Origin: Actinoplanes sp. SE50/110
GTDB taxonomy: Bacteria > Actinomycetota > Actinomycetes > Mycobacteriales > Micromonosporaceae
Assembly (NCBI RefSeq): GCF_900119315.1
Contig: NZ_LT827010.1
Location: 3,753,001 to 3,817,000 of the forward strand
Length of the DNA stretch: 64,000 nucleotides
Direction: 5' to 3'
In this document: positions 34,693-43,344 of the stretch, piece by piece
Layout: every line of letters starts with the position of its first letter
Position numbering within the stretch: the first letter of the stretch is position 1
Translations under genes and position numbers: made by a program
Notes under the pieces: model-generated
The model's database searches: none
What the model was told of the DNA's origin: nothing
The model's input: the letters and a program-made list of their open reading frames with translations, nothing else

Positions 34693-36306
34693 GTGGGACT
34701 ACGGTGGGAGCCGAACCGTGGGACCAGCACGGCAGTAGCCCCTGGTACCGGCGCGGCGGCCGCGTTGGAACTGACCCGCGGGCAGATGACACAGACCGCC
34801 GCCGACCGGATGGCCGCGGTCACCGCTCGCGCCGCCCAAGCACGGTGCGCGATGATCCACATCACCGATGGGCAGAATCTACGCCTCATCGGCGGACAGG
34901 CGATTCCGGCCGGCTTCGACAACCGGAAGCCCGTGCCGGTGACCTCCACCCTTGCCGGCCTCGTCCTGCACACCGGCTTCCCGGTCACGATCAACGACAT
35001 CCACACCGACATCCGTGTTCCGCTGGACGCGCCGGTGCGCTCCACGCGCCTTCGCTGCTACGCCGGATTCCCGGTACGCGACCCGGACGGACATATCGTC
35101 GGGGTGTGCGCTGTAGCCGACGAACTTGCGCGAGACTGGCTCCCCGAGCAGCTGGCCGGAGCTGACGAGGGCGCGCAGGCGTGCACCGCGCTGGTGGCAG
35201 AGCACCTCGCCCGCGAAAGTGAACTGCGCCAGAGAGTCTTCCTGGACACCCTGCTCGACAGCCTTGACACCGGTGTGGCCGCCTGCGACGCGGACGGTCG
35301 CCTCGTGCTGGTCAACCGGTCCCTGCGGGAGCGCCTCGAGCTGACCGATGTCGACGGCACAGCCGAAGAATGGGTTGCCCGCCTGCCGGCTACCGACACC
35401 ACCGGCACACCGCTGAGCCCGGACCGCACGTCGCTGCTGCGTGCCTTGCGTGGTGAAACGGTGCGTGGCGCCGAGAACTTCCTCCAGGTTCAGGGGCAAC
35501 GCCACCTGTTCCGGGTCAACGGTCATCCCATCACCTACGGCGATCAGCAGCTCGGGGCGGTCGCGGTGTTCCACGACATCACCGCCGCCCGCCACGCTGA
35601 ACGGCTGCAACAAATGCTCAGCCGCACCAAGGACGACTACCTCAACCTCGTCGGCCATGAACTGCGCACCCCTGTGGCGATCATCGACTCGTATCTGGAT
35701 CTGCTGCACGACAGCGTCCACGACACAGCACCAGCGGACCTGGTACCGATGATCGAGGCAGCCCGGCGTGGGAGCGAACGTCTCCGGCGGCTGATCACCG
35801 CACTGCTGGACCTCTCCGCGCTCGACGCCGGCCGCAGCCCACTACAGATGAGCGACATCGACCTCAGCACCGTCGTCACCGCCGCCGTCGACCACGTCAC
35901 CGAGCGCGCCGCGAAAAGGAACATCACGATCACCTGCCACGTGCCACCACACACCCCGCAGCACGCCGACTACCACCGGATGCGCCAGCTGATCCTCGCC
36001 CTACTCGACAACGCGATCGCCTACACCCCTGCCGGCGGCACCGTCACCGTCACGCTGACCAGCACCAGCCAGGCTGACGAGCTCACCGTCTCCGACACCG
36101 GATTCGGTATACCCGCCTATGAACAGCCCCACGTATTCGAGCGCTTCTTTCGAGGAGCTCTAGCCACCGAACTCGCGATACCCGGCGCCGGACTCGGCCT
36201 GACCATCGCACGACTGATCACCGAACGCCACGACGGCACCATCACCGTCACCACCAACGCCCCCCAGGCCAGGGGTACGAGCGTGCACGTCCGCCTCCCT
36301 CACTGA
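34693..36306 (+). CDS. Cytoplasmic GAF-PAS sensor histidine kinase
   Basis: 537 residues from the GTG at 34693; an ATG at 34786 would still leave most of the GAF domain, so the start is uncertain. Domains: GAF (about 20-165, with AGFPVRDPDGHIVGVCAVAD), PAS (about 180-300, beginning LLDSLDTGVAACDADGRL), H-box [15 protein letters not shown] (His about 322), then GHKL ATPase with LLDNAIAYTPAGG (about 437), DTGFGIP (about 468) and GAGLGLTIARL (about 498). No membrane helix. PAS and H-box text are shared with the kinases at 10677 and 53935. A fragment derived from a gene like this lies at 40544-40608. Signal and partner are unknown. Confidence 0.88.
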   Translation: MGLRWEPNRGTSTAVAPGTGAAAALELTRGQMTQTAADRMAAVTARAAQARCAMIHITDGQNLRLIGGQAIPAGFDNRKPVPVTSTLAGLVLHTGFPVTINDIHTDIRVPLDAPVRSTRLRCYAGFPVRDPDGHIVGVCAVADELARDWLPEQLAGADEGAQACTALVAEHLARESELRQRVFLDTLLDSLDTGVAACDADGRLVLVNRSLRERLELTDVDGTAEEWVARLPATDTTGTPLSPDRTSLLRALRGETVRGAENFLQVQGQRHLFRVNGHPITYGDQQLGAVAVFHDITAARHAERLQQMLSRTKDDYLNLVGHELRTPVAIIDSYLDLLHDSVHDTAPADLVPMIEAARRGSERLRRLITALLDLSALDAGRSPLQMSDIDLSTVVTAAVDHVTERAAKRNITITCHVPPHTPQHADYHRMRQLILALLDNAIAYTPAGGTVTVTLTSTSQADELTVSDTGFGIPAYEQPHVFERFFRGALATELAIPGAGLGLTIARLITERHDGTITVTTNAPQARGTSVHVRLPH

Positions 36307-36546
36307 CTCACAGCGGCGACGCGCGCTTCTGCCGGGAGCCGTGCGTCGAGGGGCTGGCAAACGCGTTCGTCGGAAGCCGATCGACCGCGGTGGGGGACGT
36401 CGGCTACAGTGATCGCCTCAGGTGCTGAGGGGTGCCTGCCCGCGCAAGAGGCTCTCACCCTCATGACGTAACTCATCGTCTCCTTGGCGATCCAATGAGT
36501 CGTTTCCGGCCAACGCGGGTGGCCACAGAAACGCATTGGAGTTGTC
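36307..36546. other. Promoter region of the SDR gene pair
   Basis: 240 bp between the kinase stop and the SDR start. A GGAG 7 bp before 36547 serves the SDR gene. No remnant or hairpin was recognised. Confidence 0.35.
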
Positions 36547-37335
36547 ATGTCTTCTCTGTCGCCCCTCGCCGTGGTCACCGGCGCCGGTTCCGGCATCGGC
36601 TACGCCCTCACGCAGGCCCTGCTCGCCCGTGGCCTCGAGGTAGTGGCCATCGACCGCGACACCAGCCGCCTCGACGAGCGCGTCCAGGCGTACGAGTTCG
36701 ACGTCCGCGACGGGGCCGCTATGCAGAGGCTGGCAGAGTCGCTGTCGACGCGACCGGTGCACTACCTGTTCGCGAACGCGGGCGTCGGCGTCTCCGGCGA
36801 TGTGCTGTCCTCACCGGAGCAGGCGTGGCAATGGGCCTGGGACGTCAACGTGCTCAGCGTCATCCGTTCCCTTCGCCTGTGGTGGCCACAGCTGGTCGCC
36901 GGCCGCGGCAAGGCGGTAGTCACCGTGTCAGCGGCGGCCTTGCAGAGCTACCCGGGCGCGGGTCCGTACCGTGCGACCAAGGCTGCCTTGCTCAGCGCGC
37001 TGGAAGGCCTCTACTACGAGGCACTCAGCGATGGTGTCGGTGTTCACGCACTGTGCCCCGGTCTCGTACGTACCGGCATCACCGACGTGAACCGCTACGC
37101 CGAGGTTGCCCATGCCGCACCTACCGAGCCCAACGCGTTCGAGAGCTTCATGAGAACCGCGATGCGCGATGCTGAGCCGGCCGACGCGTTTGCCCGCCGA
37201 GTTCTCCACGGCCTCGACAGCGGTGCACCGTTCTACTGGTTCACCCATCCGGAGACCATGGGCTGGACCGAGGCGCGCCACCGTGCTGTGGTCAGCGCCG
37301 GCACGCCGTTCGCCGACTTCGGGACACCGGCATGA
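36547..37335 (+). CDS. Short-chain dehydrogenase/reductase (SDR)
   Basis: 262 residues with a GGAG site upstream. A classical SDR fold: cofactor-binding TGAGSGIG (about 11-18), structural ANAG (about 76-79), catalytic Ser in VTVSAAA (about 126) and YRATK (Tyr about 141, Lys about 145), followed by the PG motif CPGLVRTGI. An Asp after the second strand (VVAIDRDTSR) suggests NAD(H) rather than NADP(H). The substrate cannot be read from the sequence. The stop overlaps the start of the next gene (ATGA at 37332), so the two products are likely to be functionally related. Confidence 0.88.
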   Translation: MSSLSPLAVVTGAGSGIGYALTQALLARGLEVVAIDRDTSRLDERVQAYEFDVRDGAAMQRLAESLSTRPVHYLFANAGVGVSGDVLSSPEQAWQWAWDVNVLSVIRSLRLWWPQLVAGRGKAVVTVSAAALQSYPGAGPYRATKAALLSALEGLYYEALSDGVGVHALCPGLVRTGITDVNRYAEVAHAAPTEPNAFESFMRTAMRDAEPADAFARRVLHGLDSGAPFYWFTHPETMGWTEARHRAVVSAGTPFADFGTPA

Positions 37336-37880
37336 ACGTTCTGGTCGCCGAACTCAAGATCCGCGCGCGCCTCTGCCTCAACGCCGCCCGCCGGGGAGAC
37401 TTCGGCCTTCTCGGCCACTTGCCGGCCGACGGGGGACGGGGCCCGTCACCGGCGCCCGGCTGGCGTTTACGGCACTGTCTGACTCTGGTCGCCAAGAACG
37501 TCGGCTTCGCCGGCTGGGACCACGCCCGGCGGGTACTCGGCGGCGACGCGCAGATCGGCGATGACCTGGGCACGTTCTGGCATGCGCCGCGGTGCACCGG
37601 ACTGCTCAGCCACTGGTTTCCCAGCTATTCACAGGCGCAGGTGTTCCTCGCGGATACCGACAAGCTGGTGCTGTTGCCGTACCGCCGCCAATTTGTCGTG
37701 GTGGACCATGACTACCTGGCCGCTATCGGCATACCCCACGCCGTCGAACCAGGGCGACCCGGCCGACGGGACCTTGTCGCCGCCTACGGCACGCCGGACT
37801 GGCTCGCCCTCGCGCAGCAACGCCTGCACGCGACCCGTACGCCGGGCCCGTCATCGAGGAAAGGAGGGCGCGACCGATAA
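37332..37880 (+). CDS. Conserved-looking unknown protein coupled to the SDR
   Basis: 182 residues starting within the ATGA overlap with the SDR stop. I do not recognise the family. A segment TLVAKNVGFAGWDHARRVLGG (about 51-71, quoted in part) resembles the short helix-turn-helix-like A..GF..W..A motif found at the ends of several bacterial proteins of unknown function. Other visible features are paired aromatic residues (HWFPSYSQAQVFL) and a basic, polar C-terminus. No signal peptide or membrane helix. Because of the coupling it may modify, deliver to, or regulate the SDR. It has no evident cofactor motif. Confidence 0.65.
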   Translation: MNVLVAELKIRARLCLNAARRGDFGLLGHLPADGGRGPSPAPGWRLRHCLTLVAKNVGFAGWDHARRVLGGDAQIGDDLGTFWHAPRCTGLLSHWFPSYSQAQVFLADTDKLVLLPYRRQFVVVDHDYLAAIGIPHAVEPGRPGRRDLVAAYGTPDWLALAQQRLHATRTPGPSSRKGGRDR

Positions 37881-38200
37881 GACCGCCTGCTAGGTATCCG
37901 GATCCGCCGCCGACAAGGCGCGTCTCGCCTGGCGTGCCCGTCACCGTGCGTGAGGATCTCACGGGCTGGCGACACGCCCGGGACGGGGAATCCGGCGGCA
38001 GCAGCTGGGTCGCTACGCGTTTGTTGTCGCCTGCCCAATCGTTGACGTGGATAGCCAGGCCAATGCGAATTCGTCGCTGGGACGACTGCGACTGCTCGCG
38101 GGTGTGGTCCGGCTTCAACCGTGGTGCCTGCGTCCTGGAGGTTGCCGCCGACGAAAAGACGAATTCCCTATGTCGCCAGGTCGACGCGATGGGGACAACG
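37881..38200. other. Gap containing a decayed copy of the 685-1167 gene
   Basis: 320 bp between the SDR-associated gene and the STAS gene, convergent. Apart from the 81 bp remnant listed at 38075-38155 nothing gene-like is visible. Confidence 0.4.
38075..38155 (+). pseudogene. 81 bp remnant of a paralogue of the secreted protein at 685
   Basis: Bases 38075-38155 match 907-987 with 9 differences by eye and no gaps. Translation gives RWDDCDCSRVWSGFNRGACV against RWDDYDCSRVWSGFNRGAWV in the intact gene. Three of the differences change amino acids around Tyr and Trp to Cys. Neither the signal peptide nor the W/D-rich tail is present, and the frame runs into unrelated sequence on both sides. It is a leftover of a duplicated gene. 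Confidence 0.8.
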
Positions 38201-38539
38201 CTATTTCGGTTCGGTGAGTATCTCCAGGACCCCGGCTAGTTCCAGTACGCGGCGAACGAAGCCGCTGGGTTCCACTACGTGCAGGGTGACGGCGTGCTCG
38301 AGCGCGAAGTGTCTGGCCCTCATGAGGGCTCCGATACCAGTCGAGTCGCAGAATTCAACGTGTCGAAGATTGATTTCCACGTGCTGTGCTGCCGGAGTGT
38401 CCGCAGCCGCGGCGATCGCGTCGTAGACAACATCGGCGGTGGCCAGATCGATCTCACCGGCCACGGTGAGGTGCACGGTCCCATCGTCGATGCCACCCAT
38501 GGTGATCGTCACTGGGTGGCGCGGCGGCATGCTGCTCAT
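38201..38539 (-). CDS. STAS-domain anti-sigma factor antagonist
   Basis: 112 residues, a single STAS domain of the SpoIIAA/RsbV type. VHLTVAGEIDLATADVV (about 21-37) is the first strand-helix, and HVEFCDSTGIGALMRAR (about 60-76) contains the phosphorylatable Ser in the D-S-T-G-I signature. These proteins release a sigma factor from an RsbW-type anti-sigma kinase when unphosphorylated. The Ser is present, so regulation by phosphorylation is expected. An RsbW-like protein is encoded at 8729, but a functional pairing is speculative. The chemoreceptor gene at 38730 lies upstream on the same strand, 190 bp away. Confidence 0.88.
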   Translation of the reverse strand: MSSMPPRHPVTITMGGIDDGTVHLTVAGEIDLATADVVYDAIAAAADTPAAQHVEINLRHVEFCDSTGIGALMRARHFALEHAVTLHVVEPSGFVRRVLELAGVLEILTEPK

Positions 38540-38729
38540 TGAACTTCTTTCTGGGGCCTTTGACGGATTATGGGAACACCGTGGGTGCGGGTGTGTAGCC
38601 CGTCTTCTTCAGGCTGATGTTGCGTACGGCTGAGATGGTGACAGGTGTGGTGGCGCCGCAGGTGGACGGGACCCGCGAAGGTGTACGCGTCGCTGGCAGG
38701 TGCATCTGCCTGCCCTGCCGGACCGGCGA

Positions 38730-40274
38730 TCACGACCGGAAGGCGGACGCCATGTCGGCCTGCCGTTGCAGCACCTGGTTCATCCGGGCTTGCACGATGT
38801 CGAGCTGCCCGATGGTGTCGCTGGAGGTATGGATGCCCTCGGCGACTGCGCGGCTGGAGTTCTGGATGCCGGCGATCTGCTCGGTGACTTTCTGTGTGGC
38901 TTCGGCTGTCTCCCGGGCGAGGTCTTTGACCTCGCTGGCGACGACGGCGAAGCCCTTGCCGACTTCGCCGGCGCGTGCGGCCTCGATTGTCGCGTTGAGC
39001 GCGAGGAGGTTCGTCTGCTCGGCGATCGAGGAGATGATTTTGATGACGTCACCGACCGCCGCGGAAGCGTGGGAGAGTGCCTGCACTTCTGTCGTCATCG
39101 CCTGGGATCCGCTCGCGGCCAGAGCGGCGACGCGGCTGGCGTCCTCGGAGGCGGCGCGCAGCTCGGAGACCGTATCGAGCAGTTGGCGTGCCTTCGCGGC
39201 GTCGTTTTCCACCCGGCGCAGCGCCGACATCCGCTGGGACACCAACTGTTGCACATTGCGCAGCGCGGCGGCCCGGGAGTCGCTGAGTTCGATGCTCTCG
39301 GTGGTGAAGAAGTCCATCGTTCCGATGACGGTCCGACCATCCATGATCGGGAAACACACTCCCGAGCGCACACCCGCCCGCTGCGCCGCGGGCGCCCGGA
39401 CACAGTCGGTCATCTCGGCCAAGTCGTGAACGAATACCAGATCCTTGGCCCGCCATGCCCGTCCCGACAGACCGACACCTTCGGCGAACGACGCCGCCAG
39501 GGTGACCTTGCGGAACTCATCGCCCGCCGAACCGGACTCGCAGGTGAAGCGCAGTACCTGGTCGGCTTCGTCGAGCGCCCAGTAGGAGCCGTATGCCCAT
39601 CCGAATGCGGTGCGGACCCGGTCGAGCGCGATCCGGATGGCGGACTGCTGGTCGAGTGCTTCGCCGACTTCGGCGACGACGTTCGTGACCGCGGCCCGGT
39701 CGCTGAGGGTCTCTTTGAGCTCGGAAGCCGCCGCGGCGTGCAGGCCGGTGAGTACGGCGATGCGGGTGATCGCGGCCCATTTGTCGCTGGCGAACGCGGG
39801 CAGCGGCTGCCGGCCGTAGAACTCGAGGACCCCGGCGACCGTGCCGTCGTGCACGATCGGGATGCTGGCAGCTTCGACCATGCCGGCCCGGTGGGCGGCC
39901 TGCCAGCGCAGGCAGGAGCTGCCGGCCTGTGGCGTCTCGCTCAGGGTGATCGCTTGCCGGCCGGTGACGGCTGCGCCGATCAGGCCGTCCGCCGAGGTGA
40001 GGGTGTCTGTCCCGCCGATGGCCCCGCGCAGGGCCGGGCCGAGGGACCCGGTTTCGAAGGTGAGCGTGTAGTCGCCGCGCTCGTTACAGCTCCAGAGCGC
40101 CCCATAATCCAGACCGAGTACCTGAACGAGGGTGCTAGTGATCTTGGCCCGGCCGTCTTGCACGGACGCCGCGCCGCCCGCGAGCGCCTCGATGACCCGT
40201 TCCAGCGCTTCGACATCGCGGGGGACCGGGCGTGCCTCCGGTGTCTGCTGTCGACGACGACCGAACCAAGGCAT
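38730..40274 (-). CDS. Soluble GAF-GAF methyl-accepting chemotaxis-type protein
   Basis: 514 residues from the ATG at 40274, preceded by GGAAGGAGC. Two GAF domains (about 25-175 and 195-345) lead into an MCP signalling domain (about 360-500) with the hairpin-tip text [20 protein letters not shown] and [15 protein letters not shown]. No transmembrane helix or HAMP is present, so it is a cytoplasmic receptor sensing an internal or diffusible ligand. The tip [16 protein letters not shown] is intact and should contact CheA/CheW, but no che gene is in the window. Actinoplanes-type bacteria have motile spores, for which such receptors would make sense. Confidence 0.9.
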   Translation of the reverse strand: MPWFGRRRQQTPEARPVPRDVEALERVIEALAGGAASVQDGRAKITSTLVQVLGLDYGALWSCNERGDYTLTFETGSLGPALRGAIGGTDTLTSADGLIGAAVTGRQAITLSETPQAGSSCLRWQAAHRAGMVEAASIPIVHDGTVAGVLEFYGRQPLPAFASDKWAAITRIAVLTGLHAAAASELKETLSDRAAVTNVVAEVGEALDQQSAIRIALDRVRTAFGWAYGSYWALDEADQVLRFTCESGSAGDEFRKVTLAASFAEGVGLSGRAWRAKDLVFVHDLAEMTDCVRAPAAQRAGVRSGVCFPIMDGRTVIGTMDFFTTESIELSDSRAAALRNVQQLVSQRMSALRRVENDAAKARQLLDTVSELRAASEDASRVAALAASGSQAMTTEVQALSHASAAVGDVIKIISSIAEQTNLLALNATIEAARAGEVGKGFAVVASEVKDLARETAEATQKVTEQIAGIQNSSRAVAEGIHTSSDTIGQLDIVQARMNQVLQRQADMASAFRS

Positions 40275-40685
40275 CCGAAGCTCCTTCCCTGACGCCCGCG
40301 CATTGTGCGCAACCGGAGCGATACCCCGGCCGCGTCGTTTTCCCTTCGGCCTGTCACCACCCAACGCTGAGTGCCAATCGGTTGCCGACGCAGTGCTGAT
40401 TGCCGCCGGACGAATGGGAAGCTGCTGGAACAGCTCGCATTGGTTTGAGTACTTCCGGTCCCGGATGTTCCGGTGCCGGAAGACTGAAGCCATGGCTGAG
40501 CTTGGCCGATGTGTGAGGTGTGGAGGTAGCCGAGGTCCGGCCGCTGACCGACGTCGACGGCTCAGCCGCACCGAGGACGACTGCCTCAACCTCGTCGGCC
40601 ATGAATTGATCCGCCAGGCGACCTTGTGATGTTGGAACGCCGGACTCGGGCCCAGCCGTAGCCAGACCCGAGTTCGTCACTGCGG
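40275..40685. other. Gap upstream of the chemoreceptor, with a kinase remnant
   Basis: 411 bp between the divergent-to-left chemoreceptor start and the YtxH gene end. It holds the chemoreceptor promoter and the histidine kinase remnant listed at 40544. Nothing else gene-like is visible. Confidence 0.4.
40544..40608 (+). pseudogene. Histidine kinase remnant (H-box) with internal deletion
   Basis: Reads LTDVDGSA and then [15 protein letters not shown]. The first part matches LTDVDGTAEEW in the kinase at 34693 (bases 35341 onward) and the second matches [15 protein letters not shown] (bases 35619 onward). In the intact gene these are about 280 bp apart. The join occurs at CAGCCG, which is present at both sites in the intact gene, so a deletion between short direct repeats explains the structure. 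It is a decayed paralogue of that kinase gene. Confidence 0.7.
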
Positions 40686-41006
40686 TCACGCTAGCGGATC
40701 CGTCCCCGTAGTGGAGACGGCCGAGATCTTGGTGGGCTTGCGGCGGGTGGGACGCGCCGCCGGAGTCGCCGAGGCGGTGAGCTTGGCCGGCGAGGTGACC
40801 TGCGTCGGCTGTGCATCGGTGCCGGCGGCTGACTCGACGCTCGCCGCGTGGAGCAGGTCCTTGGCCTTTTGCTGCGCCTGTGTGACGGTGGGGTGGGTTC
40901 GGGCTTTGCGGGCGGCGGCGACGATCTGTTCATACTTCTCGCGGCCGGCACGGCTGCCGAGGACATAGCCGAGTGCCATCCCGGTCGCGAACTTGAACAC
41001 CTTCAC
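40686..41006 (-). CDS. YtxH-like small membrane-associated protein, copy 1
   Basis: 106 residues from the GTG at 41006 with AGGAG 11 bp upstream. A short N-terminal hydrophobic segment, VKVFKFATGMALGYVLGSRA, is followed by GREKYEQIVAAARKARTHPT, the conserved pattern of actinobacterial YtxH-type proteins; the C-terminal half is Ala/Thr/Pro-rich. It is probably a membrane-anchored stress protein. A paralogue (49526) has KVFKLAVGFAAGYVLGTRAG and REKFEQIAAATRKASNHPAV. It is the last gene of a leftward envelope cluster. Confidence 0.78.
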   Translation of the reverse strand: MKVFKFATGMALGYVLGSRAGREKYEQIVAAARKARTHPTVTQAQQKAKDLLHAASVESAAGTDAQPTQVTSPAKLTASATPAARPTRRKPTKISAVSTTGTDPLA

Positions 41007-41058
41007 GATCTGTCCAGCTCCTATCGATGGTTGACGGGTGTCGCTGCCTGGCGAGTGC

Positions 41059-41331
41059 TCAGTCCGGCCACTGTCCGGTGGCCTTCTGTACGCCGGTGGC
41101 GCCGGCGCGGTCGACGGCGGCCTTGACGACGGCGAAGATGGCTCCCTGGATCGCGGCGGCGACCAGGACCTCGGTCCAGCCGCGGTCCTGGTCGGTGGCG
41201 TCAGGTGCGTCATCGTCATGCGCGATGAGCTTCCACACCTGCTTGAAGATCAGCCCGGAGACAGCCCCGGCACCGGCGCCGAGCAGCAATCCGACCGGCT
41301 TGTACGCGATCTTCAGTGTCTTGCTGCTCAT
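41059..41331 (-). CDS. DUF4235 family membrane protein
   Basis: 90 residues. SSKTLKIAYKPVGLLLGAGA opens the protein, with two hydrophobic helices (about 9-30 and 55-75) separated by an acidic loop (AHDDDAPDATDQD). This is the pattern of DUF4235, small actinobacterial membrane proteins of unknown function that sit beside DUF3618 and holin-like genes. The start overlaps the DUF3618 stop (ATGA at 41331-41328). Confidence 0.85.
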   Translation of the reverse strand: MSSKTLKIAYKPVGLLLGAGAGAVSGLIFKQVWKLIAHDDDAPDATDQDRGWTEVLVAAAIQGAIFAVVKAAVDRAGATGVQKATGQWPD

Positions 41332-41687
41332 GAGCTCCTCCGGCGGACGACGACGACTACCGTGATGATCAGGGCGGCCGCGGCTGCCACGATGGCGGCC
41401 AGCGGCACCGGTCGGCGCATCGGTGCGGGCAGGTCGGAATCGGCCAGCTGCTGCTTGGCGGTCAACGCCTTGCCCTTCACCAGGCCGGCCGCCTGTACGG
41501 CCTGGTCCTTGGCGCCGGCGAGCTTGTGTTGCGCTTGCCCAGCCGCGTCCGCGACCGCCTGCTTGGCGCGGGTCTTCACATCCGCCTTGGCCGCGAGCTG
41601 CTCCACCGTCTGCCCGAGCTCGGCGCGGGTCCGTTCGATTTCCGCGCGTAGCTCCTGCGGGTCGGTCGGTGTGGGGGACTGGCTCAT
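41328..41687 (-). CDS. DUF3618 family protein
   Basis: 119 residues from the ATG at 41687. DPQELRAEIERTRAELGQTV opens the DUF3618 signature, followed by an Ala/Lys/Gln-rich amphipathic region (VADAAGQAQHKLAGAKDQAV) and a C-terminal helix ending in VVVVVRRRSS. These are membrane-anchored envelope proteins of unknown role. It overlaps both neighbours by 4 bp, so the cluster is translated as a unit. Confidence 0.86.
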   Translation of the reverse strand: MSQSPTPTDPQELRAEIERTRAELGQTVEQLAAKADVKTRAKQAVADAAGQAQHKLAGAKDQAVQAAGLVKGKALTAKQQLADSDLPAPMRRPVPLAAIVAAAAALIITVVVVVRRRSS

Positions 41688-42112
41688 CGAGATTTTCCTT
41701 CCTGTACGGCGTTCTTCACCGCGCGCACATCGGCTTGAGCGCTGGCCACCGCGTCGCTCGGCACCGGCGGCACGGCGTCCTTCAGCTTGTTTCTGCCCAG
41801 CAGGGCAGCGATACCGGCGGCGGCCAGCACAACGACCAGCACCACCAGCAGAGCCAGCCACAGCGGCCACACCAGGTCGAGCAGCACCACCGCGAGAGCC
41901 ACCAGCAGACCGAGCCCGTACAGTCCGAGCACCGCGGCACCGCCGAACAGGCCGCCGCCGATCCCGGCCCGCTTGCCCTTCTCGGTCAGTTCCAGCTTTG
42001 CCAGCGCGAGCTCGTCGCGGACGAGCGTCGAGATCTGCGCAGCTGCCTGACTGACCAGATCACCGGTCGACGCTGCTGATCCCTGTGCTATTCGTTCGGA
42101 CACGTTTTTCAC
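41684..42112 (-). CDS. Holin-superfamily III-like membrane protein
   Basis: 142 residues. The N-terminal half has a helix with STLVRDELALAKLELTEKGK, then two long hydrophobic helices (about 50-75 and 80-103), then a polar C-terminus. This is the actinobacterial Holin-X (Phage_holin_3_6/DUF1469) layout. Despite the name, such chromosomal copies occur in envelope clusters with DUF3618 and DUF4235 and are not evidence of a prophage. It is first in a four-gene overlapping series ending with the YtxH gene. Confidence 0.85.
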   Translation of the reverse strand: MKNVSERIAQGSAASTGDLVSQAAAQISTLVRDELALAKLELTEKGKRAGIGGGLFGGAAVLGLYGLGLLVALAVVLLDLVWPLWLALLVVLVVVLAAAGIAALLGRNKLKDAVPPVPSDAVASAQADVRAVKNAVQEGKSR

Positions 42113-42184
42113 TCCTTCATCGCCGAGTCGGCGGTTGCGCGACCCGGAGGCCGGCGTTCTTGGGATCGAGGTGGTCGTGCCGTG

Positions 42185-43234
42185 TCAGTTGGTGCTCAGG
42201 CCCTGCTCACTGCCCGGTTTGATCTTCCGGTCGTCGCGCAGCTCCAGGAACGGCTCGTCGGCCGGGTCGTGGCCGGCGGCGATGGCCCGACCGCGCTGCA
42301 GCTCGGCGTCGAGTTCCGCGCCCAGCAGGATCGCGATGTTGCTGATCCACATCCAGACCAAGAACGCGATCACCCCGCCGAGGGTGCCGTAGGTCTTGTT
42401 GTAGTTCGCGAAGTTCGCCAGGTAGAGGGCGAACGCGACGGAGGCGAGGATCCACAGCAGTACGGCGAACAGGCCGCCGGGACTGACCCACCGGAATGAG
42501 CCGGTCTTGGCGTTCGGCGACGCCCAGTACAGGATCGCGAACATCAGGCTGATCAGGACCAGCAGGACCGGCCACTTCGCGATGTTCCACGTCGCCACCG
42601 CGGCGGACCCGAGGCCGATCTTGTCGCCGACGATCCGGGCGAGGTCGCCGGTGAAGATGACGATGGCCGCGGAGACGACGAGCATGATCCCGACCACGGC
42701 GGTGACACCGACCCGGATCGGCAGGGTCTTCCAGATCGGCCGGCCCTCCGGGACGTCGTAGACGGCGTTGGACGCGCGCATGAACGCCGCCGTGTAGCCG
42801 GAGGCCGACCAGAATGCCACCAGGACGCCGATGATCGCGGCGAGGCCGGCCTTGCCGGGATCCTGCACCTGGGTCAGGACCGTGTTGACCATGTCCTGCA
42901 GTTGCGGGTTCGGCGCCAGCTGGTGCACCGCGTCCTGGACCGTCTTCTGGCCGTTGCTGTTGAGCATGCCCAACAGCGACACGATCACCAGCAGGCCAGG
43001 AAAGATCGACAGCACGCCGTAGTACGTCAGGGCGGCGGCCCAGTCCGACAGGTTGTCCTGCGAGAACTGCTTGCCGGTGCGCTTGAGCGCGCCGACCAGC
43101 CCCTTGCCCCGCAACTCGACAGGGCTGTCCGGGCCGGCGTCCGGTGGGGGCGCGGACAAGTCGTACGGCTTGTCGTCGCCGGTCCGGGTGGTCGCGACCG
43201 CGTCGCGACGGTCGCGATGGTGGTCAGCGCTCAT
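42185..43234 (-). CDS. YihY/BrkB family integral membrane protein
   Basis: 349 residues from the ATG at 43234, 6 bp after AGGAGG; the upstream in-frame ATG at 43273 is less likely. A disordered acidic N-terminus (about 1-45) is followed by six helices. Family signatures include DWAAALTYYGVLSIFPGLLV near the first helix, WSASGYTAAFMRASNAVYDV and YGTLGGVIAFLVWMWISN. YihY/BrkB proteins were formerly misnamed RNase BN; their substrate is unknown and they are thought to be envelope transport or lipid-linked proteins. Its promoter region carries the palindrome at 43324-43344. Confidence 0.9.
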   Translation of the reverse strand: MSADHHRDRRDAVATTRTGDDKPYDLSAPPPDAGPDSPVELRGKGLVGALKRTGKQFSQDNLSDWAAALTYYGVLSIFPGLLVIVSLLGMLNSNGQKTVQDAVHQLAPNPQLQDMVNTVLTQVQDPGKAGLAAIIGVLVAFWSASGYTAAFMRASNAVYDVPEGRPIWKTLPIRVGVTAVVGIMLVVSAAIVIFTGDLARIVGDKIGLGSAAVATWNIAKWPVLLVLISLMFAILYWASPNAKTGSFRWVSPGGLFAVLLWILASVAFALYLANFANYNKTYGTLGGVIAFLVWMWISNIAILLGAELDAELQRGRAIAAGHDPADEPFLELRDDRKIKPGSEQGLSTN

Positions 43235-43323
43235 GTCATGCCTCCTGCATAGGCGAATCTGCGATGGCTCCAATCCCCACCGCCCGGCTTTTCAACCGCA
43301 TCCCGGCGATTCGTGCACCGGTC

Positions 43324-43344
43324 GTCGTTTATGCCGTAAACGAC
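43324..43344. promoter_or_regulatory. Palindromic operator between YihY and TetR genes
   Basis: GTCGTTTA-TGCCG-TAAACGAC: perfect 8 bp arms around a 5 bp spacer. It lies between the divergent yihY-like gene (start 43234) and the TetR gene (start 43489). A related site is at 44288-44302. The shared form GTTTA-TG(C/T)C(G/C)-TAAAC is the size and symmetry expected for a TetR-family dimer. Confidence 0.65.

Noticed and set aside
38700..40292. Long plus-strand frame opposite the chemoreceptor
   Set aside because: Low-complexity Asp/Gly/Arg-rich text without motifs; the minus strand encodes a complete GAF-GAF-MCP protein.
41684..42112. Holin-like gene as evidence of a prophage
   Set aside because: Chromosomal homologues regularly accompany DUF3618 and DUF4235 genes; no phage structural, integrase or lysis genes are nearby.
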